64,000 nt of DNA from the NCBI RefSeq assembly GCF_008831285.2, contig NC_045139.1, positions 7,410,204 through 7,474,203 of the forward strand. The letters are read 5' to 3'. The stretch comes from Nymphaea colorata (lineage: Eukaryota; Streptophyta; Magnoliopsida; Nymphaeales; Nymphaeaceae). This document shows positions 31,898 to 47,560 of the stretch, piece by piece. The translations under genes were made by a program, and so were the position numbers. The notes under the pieces are model-generated. The model was not told the DNA's origin and did not search any database. It was given only the letters and a program-made list of their open reading frames with translations. How positions within the stretch are numbered: the first letter of the stretch is position 1; the number at the start of each line of letters is the position of its first letter.

Positions 31898-33959
31898 TCA
31901 TACGTACAAGAAGTGAGGGAGTGTGCTGAATTATGCTTCCAAAATGGCACAGATTGCTCGCCTTCAATACTTCCCTTTGATATTATGTTATATATTTTCC
32001 TGTGGTGCTGTGTTATCCCAATGAATGTCCCTTATATGGTCAGGTGTTTCCTGATTAGGAGTTGCAAGTTGTCCAAATCTGGTTTATGGATTTTGTCAAT
32101 TTCTAAGCATATGGAATCCGATTCCTATCTGACCTGAAATGTATTCTGCTGACCTCGATCAGATACTTAACCGATAGCATCAAAAACTACTCCTATGTCA
32201 ATACTGTTTCAGGCGCCAACTTGGGCCTTTAAGTAGAGTGAGCAAAGCCTGATTCAATCCCCGGCATATGTATCTCTGTACACAATATTAGAGGTATAGA
32301 GGTACCTCTAAGAGTATCGTCAACATAGTTCAAACTTCGAAGTATCGTCAAAAATATCGTTTTCAGGAAAATAGTTTTTCTTGAGTATTTTTTGACCAAG
32401 TTGTTCCTCTAAAGAAACAATTCCCAAGAAAATCTCCAGACTTTTCCCCGATTTTTCGTTTTATTTGATTTTCGTTTAAATATCATGAGATTGTCGAAAA
32501 TCTCACGATATCTGTGATATTAGTCTACAAGTGCCATGAACCGTTGCTGTATCGTAAACCCTTACTAATGCATGCTCATGTGAAGAATGTCTCTTATGGA
32601 CAGTTTTCAATTTTTAGGCTTCTCGCATCGGGCAGATTTGAACTCTCTCTCTCTCTCTCTCTTTCTCTCTGATATATATATATATATATATATTAAAATT
32701 CACTTTGATTCGGAGTTAAGAAATGACATATGATGAAGTTAGGATTCAAGCCTTGGATTGGTTTTAAATATCCAGTACGGTAATTTAAGTTTGGGTTTGG
32801 ATTCTGATTCAAAAAAAATATCTTATATCCAATGTCTATTCATTTAGAAAGTTCGCCCTTAACATATCTATCATGTGCTTTGGATTCGGTTGTGTATTTA
32901 AAAATCAAATTCATATTTGGATCAGATTTTGATTGCAAATTTAAAATTGGATTTGGATGTGGTATTAGACTTTTCTTCATTCATATTCGTATCACAGAAT
33001 CACAATTCATGAACATCTAATAAATTAAGGTTCATCAAACAAACAATCTTTCCATTTATCACATCCTTAAATGATTGTGTTTCATCTTTGTTCTTCTGCA
33101 TATAAGAGCACTGTATCTGCACCCATATGTCTAAATTCTCATAGCTTGATTGAGACCACTTGATTAGAAAGAAACATCACTTCTAATCAAATCTCTAGGA
33201 GCTACCGGTTAATGGAAGGGGACACTGTACATCTTTGTATCTATTAAGGTGCAAGTGAAACCAAGCATGATAACATCACTAGCGATCTTTCTCCACAATT
33301 TGAGGCCATTGATTTTCATTAAGGTCGTCATCACTGAGCATCTTTTCCATTGTCAACACATGGGCTCATGACATCTCTATGCCGCAGCTGGGAATAAGCA
33401 ATATGTGGTGACAAAGATTTAGTTTCCTCCTAGTTTTTGGAATAAGAAAAGTTAAGAAAAACAACATTCATCAAAGGGATATGATGAACCAAAATCTAAA
33501 TAACACATCATTATATGATAGTAAGAACTTCATCCATCTATCTTATAAGCCAGTTCGAGTTAAATTCATCAAGTTGAAAGCGGCCAAGAGAAGAGAATCT
33601 AAGTTTAAAAAATAAAAAAATTAGCAACTTACTATTAAACTTAATTAATTCTGAAAAAACGAAAAAAAATGGTGGGACGGACAAAATTTTGGACAAGCAA
33701 TGCTCTCAAAAGTGAGATCAACCTTCAAAATGGAAGGTAAGGATTTTAAATTCCTTTAAGAAAGTGATTTGAACTGTTACATACAACTTAATTACCTTAA
33801 TTGTGATCTAATGGTAGTCATGAGATGTCATGAGCTCATGTTTTGTCAATGGAAAAGATACACAATGATGACGACCATTATGAACAGCAATGACCTCATC
33901 TTCTAAGAAAGATCGATAGTGATGTCATCATGCTTGGTTCCACTTGCAGGTCCTTGAAA
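31898..33959. other. spacer downstream of KCR-C, no gene seen
   Basis: Presumed KCR-C 3' UTR, then a CT/AT microsatellite (32641-32694) and a copy of the dispersed 'gatttggatt' repeat (about 32690-33000). Nothing coding was recognised. Confidence 0.45.
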
Positions 33960-34730
33960 CGCAGGGACGATGAAGTTGATCTACATTCTCATTACGAATT
34001 GCTTCCATCAGTGGGACGTTTGCTTTACTCTGTTGAATGTAAGCGCACTTTCCCTTCCCTTTCTTTTGGTTCTCTTCCCCATCCTTTCTTTTCTTTTCCG
34101 TGGGGAAAGAATCGTTTCTCTCCTTTGTTCCGTTCCTAATGGTACGTGCTTCCTGTTGCTTTTTCCCCCCATTGATATATGTTACTAACTGAAGCATCGT
34201 TGGTATTGTTTCTAAAGGAAGAATGGAGATGTTCGCTAAGTGCTTAGGATTTTGGAATTGTGTGAATAAGACTTCGTGGTGAATGCTAGGGTTCTGGTAT
34301 AAAATCTGATAGGTCTTGTTTCCATGTACCTGGTTTGGCAATGCCCTACCAGCACCCAACAGATACGTGGAAACAAAAGACCTAGTGACAGATTTTATCA
34401 GAATCCTAAAGTGATGATTACAAAGTCACGTAATGAACATCTCCATTAGAAGCAATACAAACGATGCTTCAGTTGGCAACATATATCAACGGCGGAAAAT
34501 CGAACAGGAACAAGGTTCAGAAGGCAGCAACTCAGCACAGAAATGCGCAACATAGAATATGAACGGAACAGGGGGAGAGAAACGGTTCTTGCCTCTCGGA
34601 AAAGACAGGATGGGGAAGAGAACCAAAGGAAAGGGAAGGGAAAGTGCGCTTACATTCAATAGGTTTAAGTAATCTCCACTGATGGAAGCAATTCTCTTTG
34701 TAATGACACTGTAGATTCCTGTCCCAATTT
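33960..34730. repeat. 0.77-kb imperfect inverted repeat (hairpin)
   Basis: The left arm (about 33960-34330) and right arm (about 34364-34730) are inverse complements over most of their length. For example 'gaatgtaagcgcactttccc' and 'gaattgcttccatcagtgg' read identically from both strands at mirrored positions. Near the centre 'gtttccatgta' pairs with 'tacgtggaaac', leaving a loop of about 33 nt. Several indels distinguish the arms. Transcription across it would make a long hairpin RNA. Its origin (foldback element or inverted duplication of gene-flanking DNA) is unknown. Confidence 0.85.
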
Positions 34731-36711
34731 TCTAGCAACTCTTCATGTTTGATCATATGAAATCCCCACTATTTGCATGCATAGATTCTTTGATCTACAT
34801 ATGGCTACCTTTTCCATTTACAGGTGTCGAAAGCATGCCATTTTTCGAAATGCATGCATGTATGCTCTTCGCAAAACTTGTGCTCCAATATAACAAAAAA
34901 AAAAATATTGCTCTCTAATTAGATATATGATGACTTCAAACATGTGATCTGCATCAAAATATTACTACTCGTGAATGCACATTGAGTATTGCATCAATGA
35001 AGAATCTTGTAAGGTATTCCTGACCAGGTGACCATTTCTTTCTGAATTTTTCAATTTTCCCATTATGAGAATCAGAATCATTTTAGGATCCCCAAGAATA
35101 GTGCTTTTGCTGCTATGCATAAACGCACGTATTCATACCAAGCTGTTCTCAATGGGACCATTTTCAATTTTTTTTTCTTTTAGAACAACTACTAAGTATT
35201 TAAATTAATAAAATATGAAAAGAGGAAAAAGACCTATAGCATCTTTTATAACCCCCCAAGTGCTGTGCCAATCAAAGCCACACCCAGTGAATGCGCAACC
35301 AGATTGATCACATAGATAGAAGGAGGTGACTCACAAGGTAATATTTTCTCCTCAATCCTTGACTTAGGAAGCCATGATTGAAGAAGAAAAGGACACACAC
35401 AAGGAGAGGCACATATCATTGAGCCATCGGAATCATGTCTAGGTGCGTCAGCGTCAAGCCTATTAGAAATAAAACTGAAAACTTTAGGTTCAGATGCCCA
35501 TCAAAATGAAGACATTGGTAATTTATAATACATTGTATATAATATTCTTAGGGAAAGAAATTTAATTGACAGGTAATTTGATAAAATTTGGTGGGAAAGA
35601 TTTTTACTTGGGAGGGAAATTGACTTATTTGGTGAATTCAATTTTGTTATCTTCATCCATTTAACGTAATAAGGTAATGTGGTTCATAAATTTTAATGAG
35701 TGGCGTCAATCTAATGCCAGATTTAAAAATAATTTTACTTACGAAGGAAAAGTATGGGAAGCTCATATTTCCTTTTCTACTTATTATTTCAATCCACCAA
35801 GTAAAATATTTTTTTATTAAGATGAAACACATGCAAGACTAGCAAGGGGAAGACAACAAAATTCAAGTCCATCTCATTGAGGGAAGAAATCTCTTTTTTT
35901 TCTAATCTTCTACTGGTGGACACCCTAGTTACCAAACCAGTTGGGCATAAGAGCCCCCATATTACCAAGTATCTATGACCAGTCAATCTATATCTACTCA
36001 ACTGCATCCACAAACTCGAAATTAGAAACCAAAACACTGTCACTTAATGCAACCCCAAAGATATGAAAAGGGAACTTCATGCCTATTTCATGGAATCGAA
36101 ACAACATGAAAATGAAGCGCTCCTGATCTGTGACATCTATATCAGTGTTTAATTTATCCACTGGAAACGAAGATGCTGCCATTTCTCAGTTTAATAATAT
36201 TATGTTCTATTTAATTATAGTTTCTTTAGTTGTCAACAAGGTAAAACTCTGAACTGAAGGTTTCTTTGATATCCAAAACATACACTTGCTAGAGGAGAAT
36301 GCAACAATTATTGCGGGGCTTCAACTTATCAGTAACCAACTGATTCCAAAGTATGTTTAACTTAATTTCATGGGCTTTACTCAGGGTTATATAAAGGTGG
36401 TGTGCAACCATGAAATTGGAACTTTAACATACTGATTACATTCAAAGAAACTTTAGCATAATGACTACATTCAAAGTGCCACCAACCTCTCTGAGGCTCC
36501 GTCCATTTTTGAACTTTTAGATTGATGGGATGGCCGTGGCGATTAGAATAAGGAACAAAGCAGTATGACCGAAATGCCATCGATTATGCTTTTAGGTCTT
36601 ATTTGTTCTAAATTTATGAGATTCATTTTCATGTGCCTGTATATTTTACACCCCATACATATTTCCAGTATCCAATGATACTTGGAATTTTTTTGTTCCG
36701 CCTAAATATCT
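34731..36711. other. intergenic DNA, no gene seen
   Basis: AT-rich, unique-looking sequence. The short open frames here have no recognisable domain. Confidence 0.4.
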
Positions 36712-37157
36712 GAATGTGTACCGATTTTGTTCATAGTTCTATGGTCGTTTCAATCTGCTGGTTCTTTTACTGTCAATATTGAAAGCCCATATACACGCAC
36801 TTTTGAAGGAGCTGAGAGAGTGGCAATAATAGCTGCTGCTATTAATTTTCATGAAAGAAAATGAATCAAAGAAATGCAGGAAGAGCAGAAAGACCATCAC
36901 AATGAGAAAGAGGACGCTCTGCATGACCCAACTTGAATGTGTACCGATTTTTTCCATAGTTCTATGGTCGTTTCAATTTGCTGGTTCTTTTACTGTCAAT
37001 ATTGAAAGCCCATATACACGCACTTTTGAAGGAGCTGAGAGAGTGGCAATAATAGCTGCTGCTATTAATTTTCATGAAAGAAAATGAATCAAAGAAATGC
37101 AGGAAGAGCAGAAAGACCATCACAATGAGAAAGAGGACGCTCTGCATGACCCAACTT
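36712..37157. repeat. 223-bp tandem duplication downstream of MAD2
   Basis: Copies 36712-36934 and 36935-37157 are almost identical, with only a few differences, so the duplication is recent. It ends about 170 bp beyond the MAD2 stop codon and may overlap its 3' UTR or terminator. A 28-codon frame repeated in both units looks fortuitous. Confidence 0.93.
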
Positions 37158-37324
37158 AATGATACGTATAGTCTATTACTTGGAGCTCAGCTCATTTTCC
37201 ACCACTACACACTCCAACAGCAGTTGAATCCAAAACAACATGGAGAAAACCTTGTGAATAAACAATTCACAAGTGAAGCCCTTCTTCATCAGCACTAGAA
37301 AATTCCCCAAGTAACTTTCCAGTT

Positions 37325-38737
37325 TTACTGTTCTTCGTCCCATTCGTCGGTCTTGTACGAAACAAGCGTGTCAACCTTGTGGATCTGCAAGAACCAAAGC
37401 ACGAGAAGAATGAGAAGGCATGCCGGCGAGGAATCAGACGTGGAGTAATTCAGAATGATGGTTCAAGACGCAAATGGGGGATGGTGAGAAAAGGAACTTG
37501 TCTGTGATTTTCTATTTCAGATTATGAAACAATTCTTCCAAGATGGGATCCCAATCACCTTTGTATCAAAAGAATGAAGCTTGACCATTTGAGCGTTCTT
37601 AATCAGTTTGGCGTCACTCTCCATCCAAGTTACTGGCACTGTCAAATCCTTGTCAGTGTACGCCAACACATCAAAGATACCTGCATAACACCCCCAATTT
37701 CATTTTCATGGAAGATAAGAAGAAGAAGGATTGCTAAATTAGATGTAACGGATGAATCCATACAAGGCTCATCAAGACAGGGCAAATAAGTGATGCTAGA
37801 AGCAATCTGCCGCATAATGGCTTGGATTTCCCTCATTATCTCTTTATCACTCTTGGCTCTAGAAACACTGGACAACAAAGAGTCAAAGGCAATGTCAACT
37901 ACCGGCAAAGGGAGCACAACAGAGAAAATTCATACGAAAATGGCTTTGGTCTTCATTTGAGTGAACATACAGGGGATGCATAGAAACTAGGTGAAAAAGT
38001 TTACCCCTTTTCGACAACTTCGCCATCCGTTTCAATTTTGAAATTCCATCTCTCCAACACCTCGGAGGTGGCTTTGCTCATGATCACGAGAACTACTCTC
38101 TGGAGCTTTCCAGATTCAAGCCATTCTGCAACATATTATGATGACAATAGTGCTCGAGATTAAAAGAAAAAATAAATAAATGCTCTTTTCTTCGTTGGCC
38201 TTCTTGTTCAGATATTTCCATTTTACAGAAACGACTCCTAAAAAATGGAGAACCTTCTCCAGAAAAGATTCTTCACAAACAGATAATAATTACCAGATAG
38301 TTGGGTGGTTATGTTGGCGATGAAGGTCTTCACCCCCTCGTCTTCTGTTAACAGAATGGGCAGGCCATATTTCTTCACCTTAACGAAGCTTTCTTCTGGA
38401 TAAACGCCTCGATTGTAAAGTATGCTGCAAACCCACACATTCAATGTTCAAAACCCTCTCTTTCTTCCTGAAACCATTTCTTTTTCTTTTCCATTTTTCT
38501 TGAAAAGAAGTAGATCATACCTATTTGCCGCATAGCCTGTTTCAAGCACGGAAGAAAAGATTTCTCCGTTAAGACAGAAATGCACTTAAGAGATTGCGAT
38601 TCAAGAACAAAGAAAAGAGAAAAATGGAAACATAAAGTCGTGTTCTTAAAGAATGACGCACCAAAGAATTCGCTGACGATGGCAGCGGATCCTTTCAACG
38701 TGATGATGTCCTTTGAGATCGTCCTGGACGCCGCCAT
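37325..38737 (-). CDS. MAD2: MAD2 mitotic spindle checkpoint protein, 7 exons
   Basis: Coding exons run right to left: 38662-38737, 38521-38536, 38294-38424, 38005-38125, 37764-37858, 37559-37680 and 37325-37384. They total 621 nt, or 206 residues, close to the usual 207-209. All junctions are GT-AG and the frame is continuous. The protein starts MAASRTISKDIITLKGSAAI, contains NSILYNRGVYPEESF and SDKEIMREIQAIMRQI, and ends KTDEWDEEQ. That covers the whole HORMA domain with its C-terminal safety-belt part (VDTLVSY). MAD2 binds MAD1 and CDC20 at unattached kinetochores and holds back the anaphase-promoting complex. Exon 2 is a 16-nt micro-exon. GAPC lies upstream on the same strand. A 53-bp tandem duplication sits about 0.43 kb upstream of the start. 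Confidence 0.97.
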
Positions 38738-39161
38738 TGCGTGCCTCTGTAACAGGATTGTTCTTTCACCACCTTCTGGTTTTCCCTTTTGCAGACGAGA
38801 AATGAATGATGGGGTCACAAAGAGAGACAGAGAGAGTGCGGAAACAAAGAAGAGAGTAATGCAGAAACGGGCGCGGAGGCTTCTTCTGTTGTGCTGAAAG
38901 GGAAAGAAGAAGAAAAGAGGGATGCTTTCCAACGGCTAGTTTTTTTGGTGTTCTCGTTCGAACTTGTGCGCCTTCAACGGTAAGTAGCGATGGGCCCAGC
39001 CCCCTGTCAATCAACCCTCCCCGTTTCCCGAACCACCGACTTTTGCCGCATTTGGGAAAAAGTGGAAAGAAAAACTCCAGAATGCATTCGACACCGTTCA
39101 TCATGAACATAAACGTCAGGATCTTGACAATCATTCCCCCAAAAAATGCGGCTCCAAATGG

Positions 39162-39272
39162 TTGAAACGGAAGGAACAGAGACCTTTGGCCATTTGATTA
39201 AAGTGCCCTGAATTTTGAAACGGAAGGAACAGAGACTCTTTTGGCCATTTGATTAAAGTTCCCTGAATTTTG
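39162..39272. repeat. 53-bp tandem duplication upstream of MAD2
   Basis: 'ttgaaacggaaggaacagag ... ccctgaatt' occurs at 39162-39214 and again at 39215-39272 with a few extra bases. It is promoter-distal; an effect on MAD2 is not shown. Confidence 0.9.
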
Positions 39273-42028
39273 CAAGGAAAAGTTTTTTCAAGACCGAACG
39301 TCATGTTTGATTGATAGAAAAAGGAAGAGATTAGAAGGGTGTGTTTAGGGATGTCTATTTGAATCGGATATTCGATCAATCCGATTCAATAAAAAAAAAA
39401 ACAGATATGAAAAAAACAGTAATATTTGATTAAAAAATTGAATCAATTAGAAATTTAATAAATGGCGTTCGATTAGGTTCCGATATATATAAATATTTGA
39501 TAGGATTTTTGATATGGATTCGGAACGGATTTATTTTTAAACAAATATCTTATATCTAATGCTATTAAATTTTAAAAATTGACAAAATCTGGTTCAAAGT
39601 TAGGATTCGGATATAAATACAAAAATCAGATTCAAATTGTAAAATCAGATTTCAGATTTGGATTGGATATAACTTTTCTTTATTCTAATTTGATGAAAGG
39701 AGTGTGGATACTCTCCCTCCTCCTTCTAAAAGGCCCAGTTTGGTCTTGTCACTCAAACACACAGACCATTTTTATCATCCAAATGCAACCGAAGCTTTTT
39801 CATGTTTAAATATGTATTCACTATCAGTAAAACTTTGAATCCTTGTGTGAAGAGCGACTATGGTTATCTACGGGAGCAAATAATTCTTATTTTTTAACAA
39901 GAAATGTTTTCTTTATAAAAATTCGGTCCTGCCTTGTAGGCAACTGGCACATCTATAGATGCCTCATTGTGAATCTTCCTTTTCTCATAGCTGTCTTAGC
40001 AGCTTACCACTGTCAAGTAAGTAGCCAATGAAACCTGCATATATTTCTTCAAGACATCGGCCTTATCATTGTTTTTTTGGCATGCTTGAATTATTTTCCC
40101 GATCTTGGTTAACAAATTTAACTTCAAGAGTCAATTTGTAATACTTGATGTTGGAAAACGTAAATAATGCAACGATGAATTCGGCCAAAGTCAGCAATCA
40201 ATTTAAAATAAATAAATAACTCGCCAGCTCCTAAGGACTCATTTCCTAAACTCACTCTCTCTATCTCTTCTTTTTCTTGGTATTAAGCAAAATTCTTCAG
40301 CCGTAACTTTCATGTGCGCTGCAGTGACAGGACCGACGCATGTTGGAATATGAAATCGTCTCTCCCTGCATGGAACATGGAAATTAAAGTTTCACCGAAC
40401 CAAAGGAGTCGTCGCATCCGAATCTCACTTGGCATATTCTCCAACTTGGAGTTTGGGAAGGGACAAAGAAAACAAAAGTACGATTCTCTTCTCGAACTGA
40501 GAACTATGTATCACTCCTCAATTGGAGTTTTAGTATAAACAAAGGAAAACCCTTTTAATTAGGTGGAAGAGTCACCTTGACCATATACCAAAACTGGAAA
40601 CAAGAGAGTCCACTCTTACACATATGGTTCACAAACTTTAGTCCTCTTGTATAATTTTTTTTAATTTTTCACAAGTTATATCAAGAGAAACACATCATCA
40701 GTTGGGTACAGCCCCATAGCTACGTCCAGTGTTTGATTTGATAAAAATTCTCCCAGTAAATATTGGCGGTTATTTGAAGAAGTTTCACCTAAAAAAAAAT
40801 GTAGGAGAAAGCCTGCGTCGAATCATGTGAGATAGCCAAAGTATCATGAATTACCAAATCAATAAAGCTTTCCTCATCTGCAGGGAATTAGTAAATCCGT
40901 ATTCGATATGCTGCCCTAATGGCGAAGAAGCAAGTCATCTGACCATGACATATAAACGCTCAATAAATACAATGTCTCTTCCCGCAGCAGAATTTGTTGG
41001 CATAGACTCCATTGTCGGAACAACCGTTTGCCAGCAGGGAGAAACCACACCCTTCCAGACATTTTTATTGATTGTTTCCTGCTGTTCAGCGTGGGCGAAA
41101 GTTGTTTCACCTTAAAATCAGGTGAGGAAAGTCGGTCGAAACAGTGAGAATAAAAGGTGGCTGGACGACCAACCATGGCCTTTGTAGGCATGGCCCCAAC
41201 CAGCTACTCTATTTGTTCTACCTTGTTTTCGTTTGCAGGGAACAAAAAAAAAAAGGCCTAGCCATATTGTAGTACATCCATGAGCTTCAAAGGAACCTGG
41301 TCATTCCCGACTTCCCCACCCAAGACTCTTACTAATACCATACACAGAAAGAATCAGAGAAGAACATCAAACGAGTCGGGTAGGCGAGAGTCTACATCAA
41401 ACCACATAAGCAATGGTCTACCACAAAAGAAAGGGTAAATCAAAATCCAAATTTTCTAGAACGCATCACGATTGAGATGATACCAAGTGCAACCGATACT
41501 ACACGGGACCACAAATATAATGAACAAGAAGCACAGCAGCAAACCCCGTTCCTACCCTTCCTCACCCTTCTTTGATCTCCCACCAAAAATATAAAAGGGG
41601 AATCAAACCCAACGGCAGGAAACTTTGCACATTGAGGTGCAACGAACTCTGTGTCCTCATAGTCTATCCATATGCAAACACAAACGAAACAGGGAAAGAA
41701 AATAAAGATATCATTGAAGAAGGATATCTTAAGGTTAAAAAGTTTCCTCGAGATAATTTATTTATGGGAAATAAGCAAAACATCCGAGCACAAGAAGCAA
41801 AAAACTAAAGCATGTTTGCCTCTCCTACATAGCATTTTATGTGTGGAACACCACTCTGAGACTCGACGCAGCCTCACCACCACCGGCAAGCAAGCGGAGG
41901 AGGCACATAATAGGCGAAAATCCCAAAACAAAAAAAGAGACAAAAATTAGGCAAACATTAAACACTCGAATGACATTTCAGAGAGGAAGCGCCACTCTCT
42001 GTTCCTCTGGTATTTTGTTTTCTTTCGC
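39273..42028. other. intergenic DNA between MAD2 and GAPC
   Basis: Holds a copy of the dispersed 'gattcggat' repeat (39345-39680). A possible LTR remnant starts at about 40151: 'gttggaaaacgtaaataatgc' resembles the Copia-2 LTR terminus, but no matching second end was found. The stretch 41.6-42.03 kb is likely the GAPC 3' UTR and flank. Confidence 0.4.
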
Positions 42029-44700
<2,672 letters not shown>

Positions 44701-44791
44701 GCTGACGGATCTGAGAGCGCGAGAGAGAGCGAGAGATAGTAAAGTGAATAGATAGAGGGGAAAGCAAGGCAGAAGAGTGGGCGGAGAGTGG

Positions 44792-44799
44792 TATTTAAA
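44792..44799 (-). promoter_or_regulatory. putative TATA box of GAPC
   Basis: TTTAAATA on the minus strand lies about 92 nt upstream of the ATG. This gives a predicted leader of about 60 nt containing CT-rich runs, as in many highly expressed plant genes. Confidence 0.65.
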
Positions 44800-45787
44800 G
44801 CAGGGGTCGCGTGGGTAACAAGACGGAGGGAGCAGAAAGCGGTTTAGGGCATCGGCGGGTTCTGAAGAAAACCACGGTTTTCCGCATGGGAGATGTGGTG
44901 GCCAGCGGTCTCCCGAGTCCACAGGCGGTTTTCAATGGAAGACACTAGAAGGTTTAGAGAGAGAAAGCTAGAGAGAGGAAGAACGAATCTCTGCGTGGGG
45001 CTCGGCCCGCTTGTGACGTGCCTCCCTCTTACCGGCCCAAAGCACGTGAGCAGCGCTTCCATTTAGGGCGCCACTGTCTCCCAATCACCATTCGGTGCCC
45101 TAAATCGGTTCCGATTCGGGTCAATCCCAGTTCCTGAATCAGACACGACCAATTACCATTTTTAATTTTTAATTTAGTGAGTCAGATTTAGCAAAAATTG
45201 ACTCAGTTGTTATTGGATTTGATTCCAGAATGAGCTTTGAAAAGCGAATATGGATTTGAATTTAATATTTGATTTAAGTTTAATACAAAGTTGAGTCTGC
45301 GTTTGGTCTTAAAGTCGAGTCCAAATTGAAATCCATTCACAACATGTCTACGTCTAAGCCAATACCGTAGAAGTCTGGCTGGGCCGTCCAAGGGATTAAG
45401 GGAAATATATAGGGGTGATTATGTCAATTAAAATGGGAGCGGGGAAGATATTTTGCGAGTGCTGAAGGAATATTCGAAGGTTGGGAGAGAGAGTTGGTGG
45501 GTCCGAGTCCAGTCGCCGCATCAAGAACGCAGTCCGTCTGTGTTCGAGCCCACCGAATTCCTCCCCCTTTTTCTCTCGGCGGGACAGCTGCCGGCTCGGC
45601 CCACGGGATAGAGTGGACGGCAGGTAAGCTTTGAAACGGCAAATCCTTTGCCAAATTCTCATTTTAGGGCAAAGTCAGCTATAGCTTCCACTCCCATGTT
45701 TTTTTTTTTTTTTATGAATGTAAACCTAACAATCTCCCACACTTTGAGTCATAGCATTCGAATTGAATCAAAACGCATAGAAACCAT

Positions 45788-45905
45788 TGCTGCTTGTTCG
45801 ACCAGTTATGCTATTTCATGAAAGGAACTGCTACTGTGCGTTTAAGTGCTGCTTGTTCGACCAGTTATGCTATTTCATGAAAGAAATTGCTATTGTCTGT
45901 TAAAG
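45788..45905. repeat. 59-bp tandem duplication
   Basis: Two adjacent copies of 'tgctgcttgttcgaccagtt' plus 39 bp, with about five differences. Confidence 0.9.
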
Positions 45906-45930
45906 TAAGATAAGTTGCTGTCACCTACTC

Positions 45931-46086
45931 GACAGTGGCGGAGCCAAGAACTTTCATCCGTAGAGCAGACACAAATTTGGTGTGAGCATTCTATATAAAT
46001 TTAGAGCCATCATTGTAATAAAATTTTTCATGGGCTAACATAGGCAATGGCTCACCCCAGCAAACAAGTAGCTCGGCTGCTGCTAC
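45931..46086. mobile_element. MITE related to the 4431-4668 element
   Basis: Left end GACAGTGGCGGAGCC, right end AGCTCGGCTGCTG, with 'taataaaatttttcatgggcta' inside. It resembles the KCR intron MITEs, but the ends are degraded. Confidence 0.45.
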
Positions 46087-47338
46087 TCGACCAACTATGC
46101 TACCTTATGAGATTTGAACATGGATGACCAAAATTTAAAATGGTTACTAGTCATACATCTAGAATGATTATCTTTGCATTTGCATTGGAAAGAAAAACAC
46201 GTTAAAATGTTGTTTTAACGCAACTTTTAGGCGATTTTTTCTTTCTAGGCTTCTGCTAGGCTTTACATTAAGTAAGATGTGAAAGATTGAGAGTTGGTTC
46301 GTAGTTTTCCATTGATTACAACACAAAACTCTTCTGAAAACGAATCCACTTGGTGATAGATTTATTAGACAGCTAAATATCTTATTCCAATACAATAAAA
46401 AAATGACAAGCCCTCCAACTGGGTTCTCCGATTTTGTGACCCTACCGATACGGCATAAACCATATACCACACAAACCCAATCGAACATGAATTTGTTCAT
46501 TCGGATCCGGTAAAGAGATGTGGACGCAATTCATGATCAGATCGACTTTATTTCAGAAATAAGATCCAAACTTAAGATCAAGGCAAATAAAATAAATAAG
46601 AGTCATTCAACATAAATGAACCTCTACCTAACCATAGCAATGTTTTTGTAATTAACAAAGGTGCGCTCTTGTGATGTACTTTATAAAAAAAAAATATCAA
46701 AAGATACAAATAAAAAAATATATATTAAATGCAGGGTATTGTGATTCTGAAATGAGCCCCACTAAAATATTCATTGGATCTATGAATATATCCCAAATTG
46801 AATGATCTTGGGTTCGCACCCACCTGTTGACTTGATTTTTTTTTTCCCCTTTTATTTACAATAGGGGACTTGCTCTCACGACTTGTTGAGAGAGCACGCC
46901 TCTGCTGCAGTCACACATGACATGTGCAATCACAGGCGAGCAGAGTCTATACGTACGTAGCCATCAACAAGAGGACATGTTGTGAGGGATTTTCTTTTCT
47001 CCGATTGAAAATCGCAGTTGAAGTATCTCATCTTGCACCAAACGGTGATTTAGATTATGAATCTAATGTTCTCCACCGTTCAAGTCAAGAAAAAAAAATT
47101 CCACTTCTATAATCCACAAATTCATCACCGGAGGGCAAAAACGCAAAGCTTTTTGGACGTGTCAAACTTGATAACCTGTTTTGATTTTTGTGTAATTGTT
47201 GCATATGGAAACCACGTTAGTTTGAGAGATTTTAATAGTCTTGGATTTGAGATCCTTAGGATTTGAAAACCATGGGTTTAGGATCACAATCTACATCTTT
47301 CTGTCTTAAAAAAAAGGTTCATGGTTTTTTTCTCCATT

Positions 47339-47560
47339 TTACCCTAAAAAAAAAAAATTGTTCATGGATTTAGCAGTCAGCATAATAGTGTGGTGGTCTT
47401 TCCGTCTCCCTGAGTCGTCATCCTTTCGGGAGAGAGAAGAAGAGCCGCAGGCAGGTTCTTCAATTACATCAAGGTCGCCGGAATGACCGGCAGACGGGCC
47501 GCCACTTGGCCTGAACCCGTCCGTGTCGTCGAGAAGGTCCCGATTCTTGGGGGTCGCCAT
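47339..47560 (-). CDS. short unidentified ORF, possible first exon or gene fragment
   Basis: The 73-codon frame starts MATPKNRDLLDDTDGF in a good start context (AAATGGCG) after a GC-richer leader, and has coding-like composition through residue 56 (CGSSSLSRKDDDSGRRK). It then runs into AT-rich, intron-like sequence. I recognise no family and found no following exon, so this is either a truncated gene or chance. Confidence 0.25.
   Translation of the reverse strand: MATPKNRDLLDDTDGFRPSGGPSAGHSGDLDVIEEPACGSSSLSRKDDDSGRRKDHHTIMLTAKSMNNFFFLG

Larger units (their letters stand above)
45063..47338. other. spacer upstream of GAPC, no confident gene
   Basis: Contains a copy of the dispersed 'gattcgg' repeat (45100-45340), a GC-rich patch (45480-45620) without a recognised protein, a 59-bp tandem duplication and a MITE (listed separately). 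Confidence 0.4.

Noticed and set aside
36851-37298. Repeated ORF starting MKENESKKCRKS
   Set aside because: Present twice only because of the 223-bp duplication; no conservation or splice context suggests a gene.
40151-40560. Solo LTR related to Copia-2
   Set aside because: Only about 14 bases at the start resemble the LTR end; no second terminus or target-site duplication found, so it is not listed as a feature of its own.
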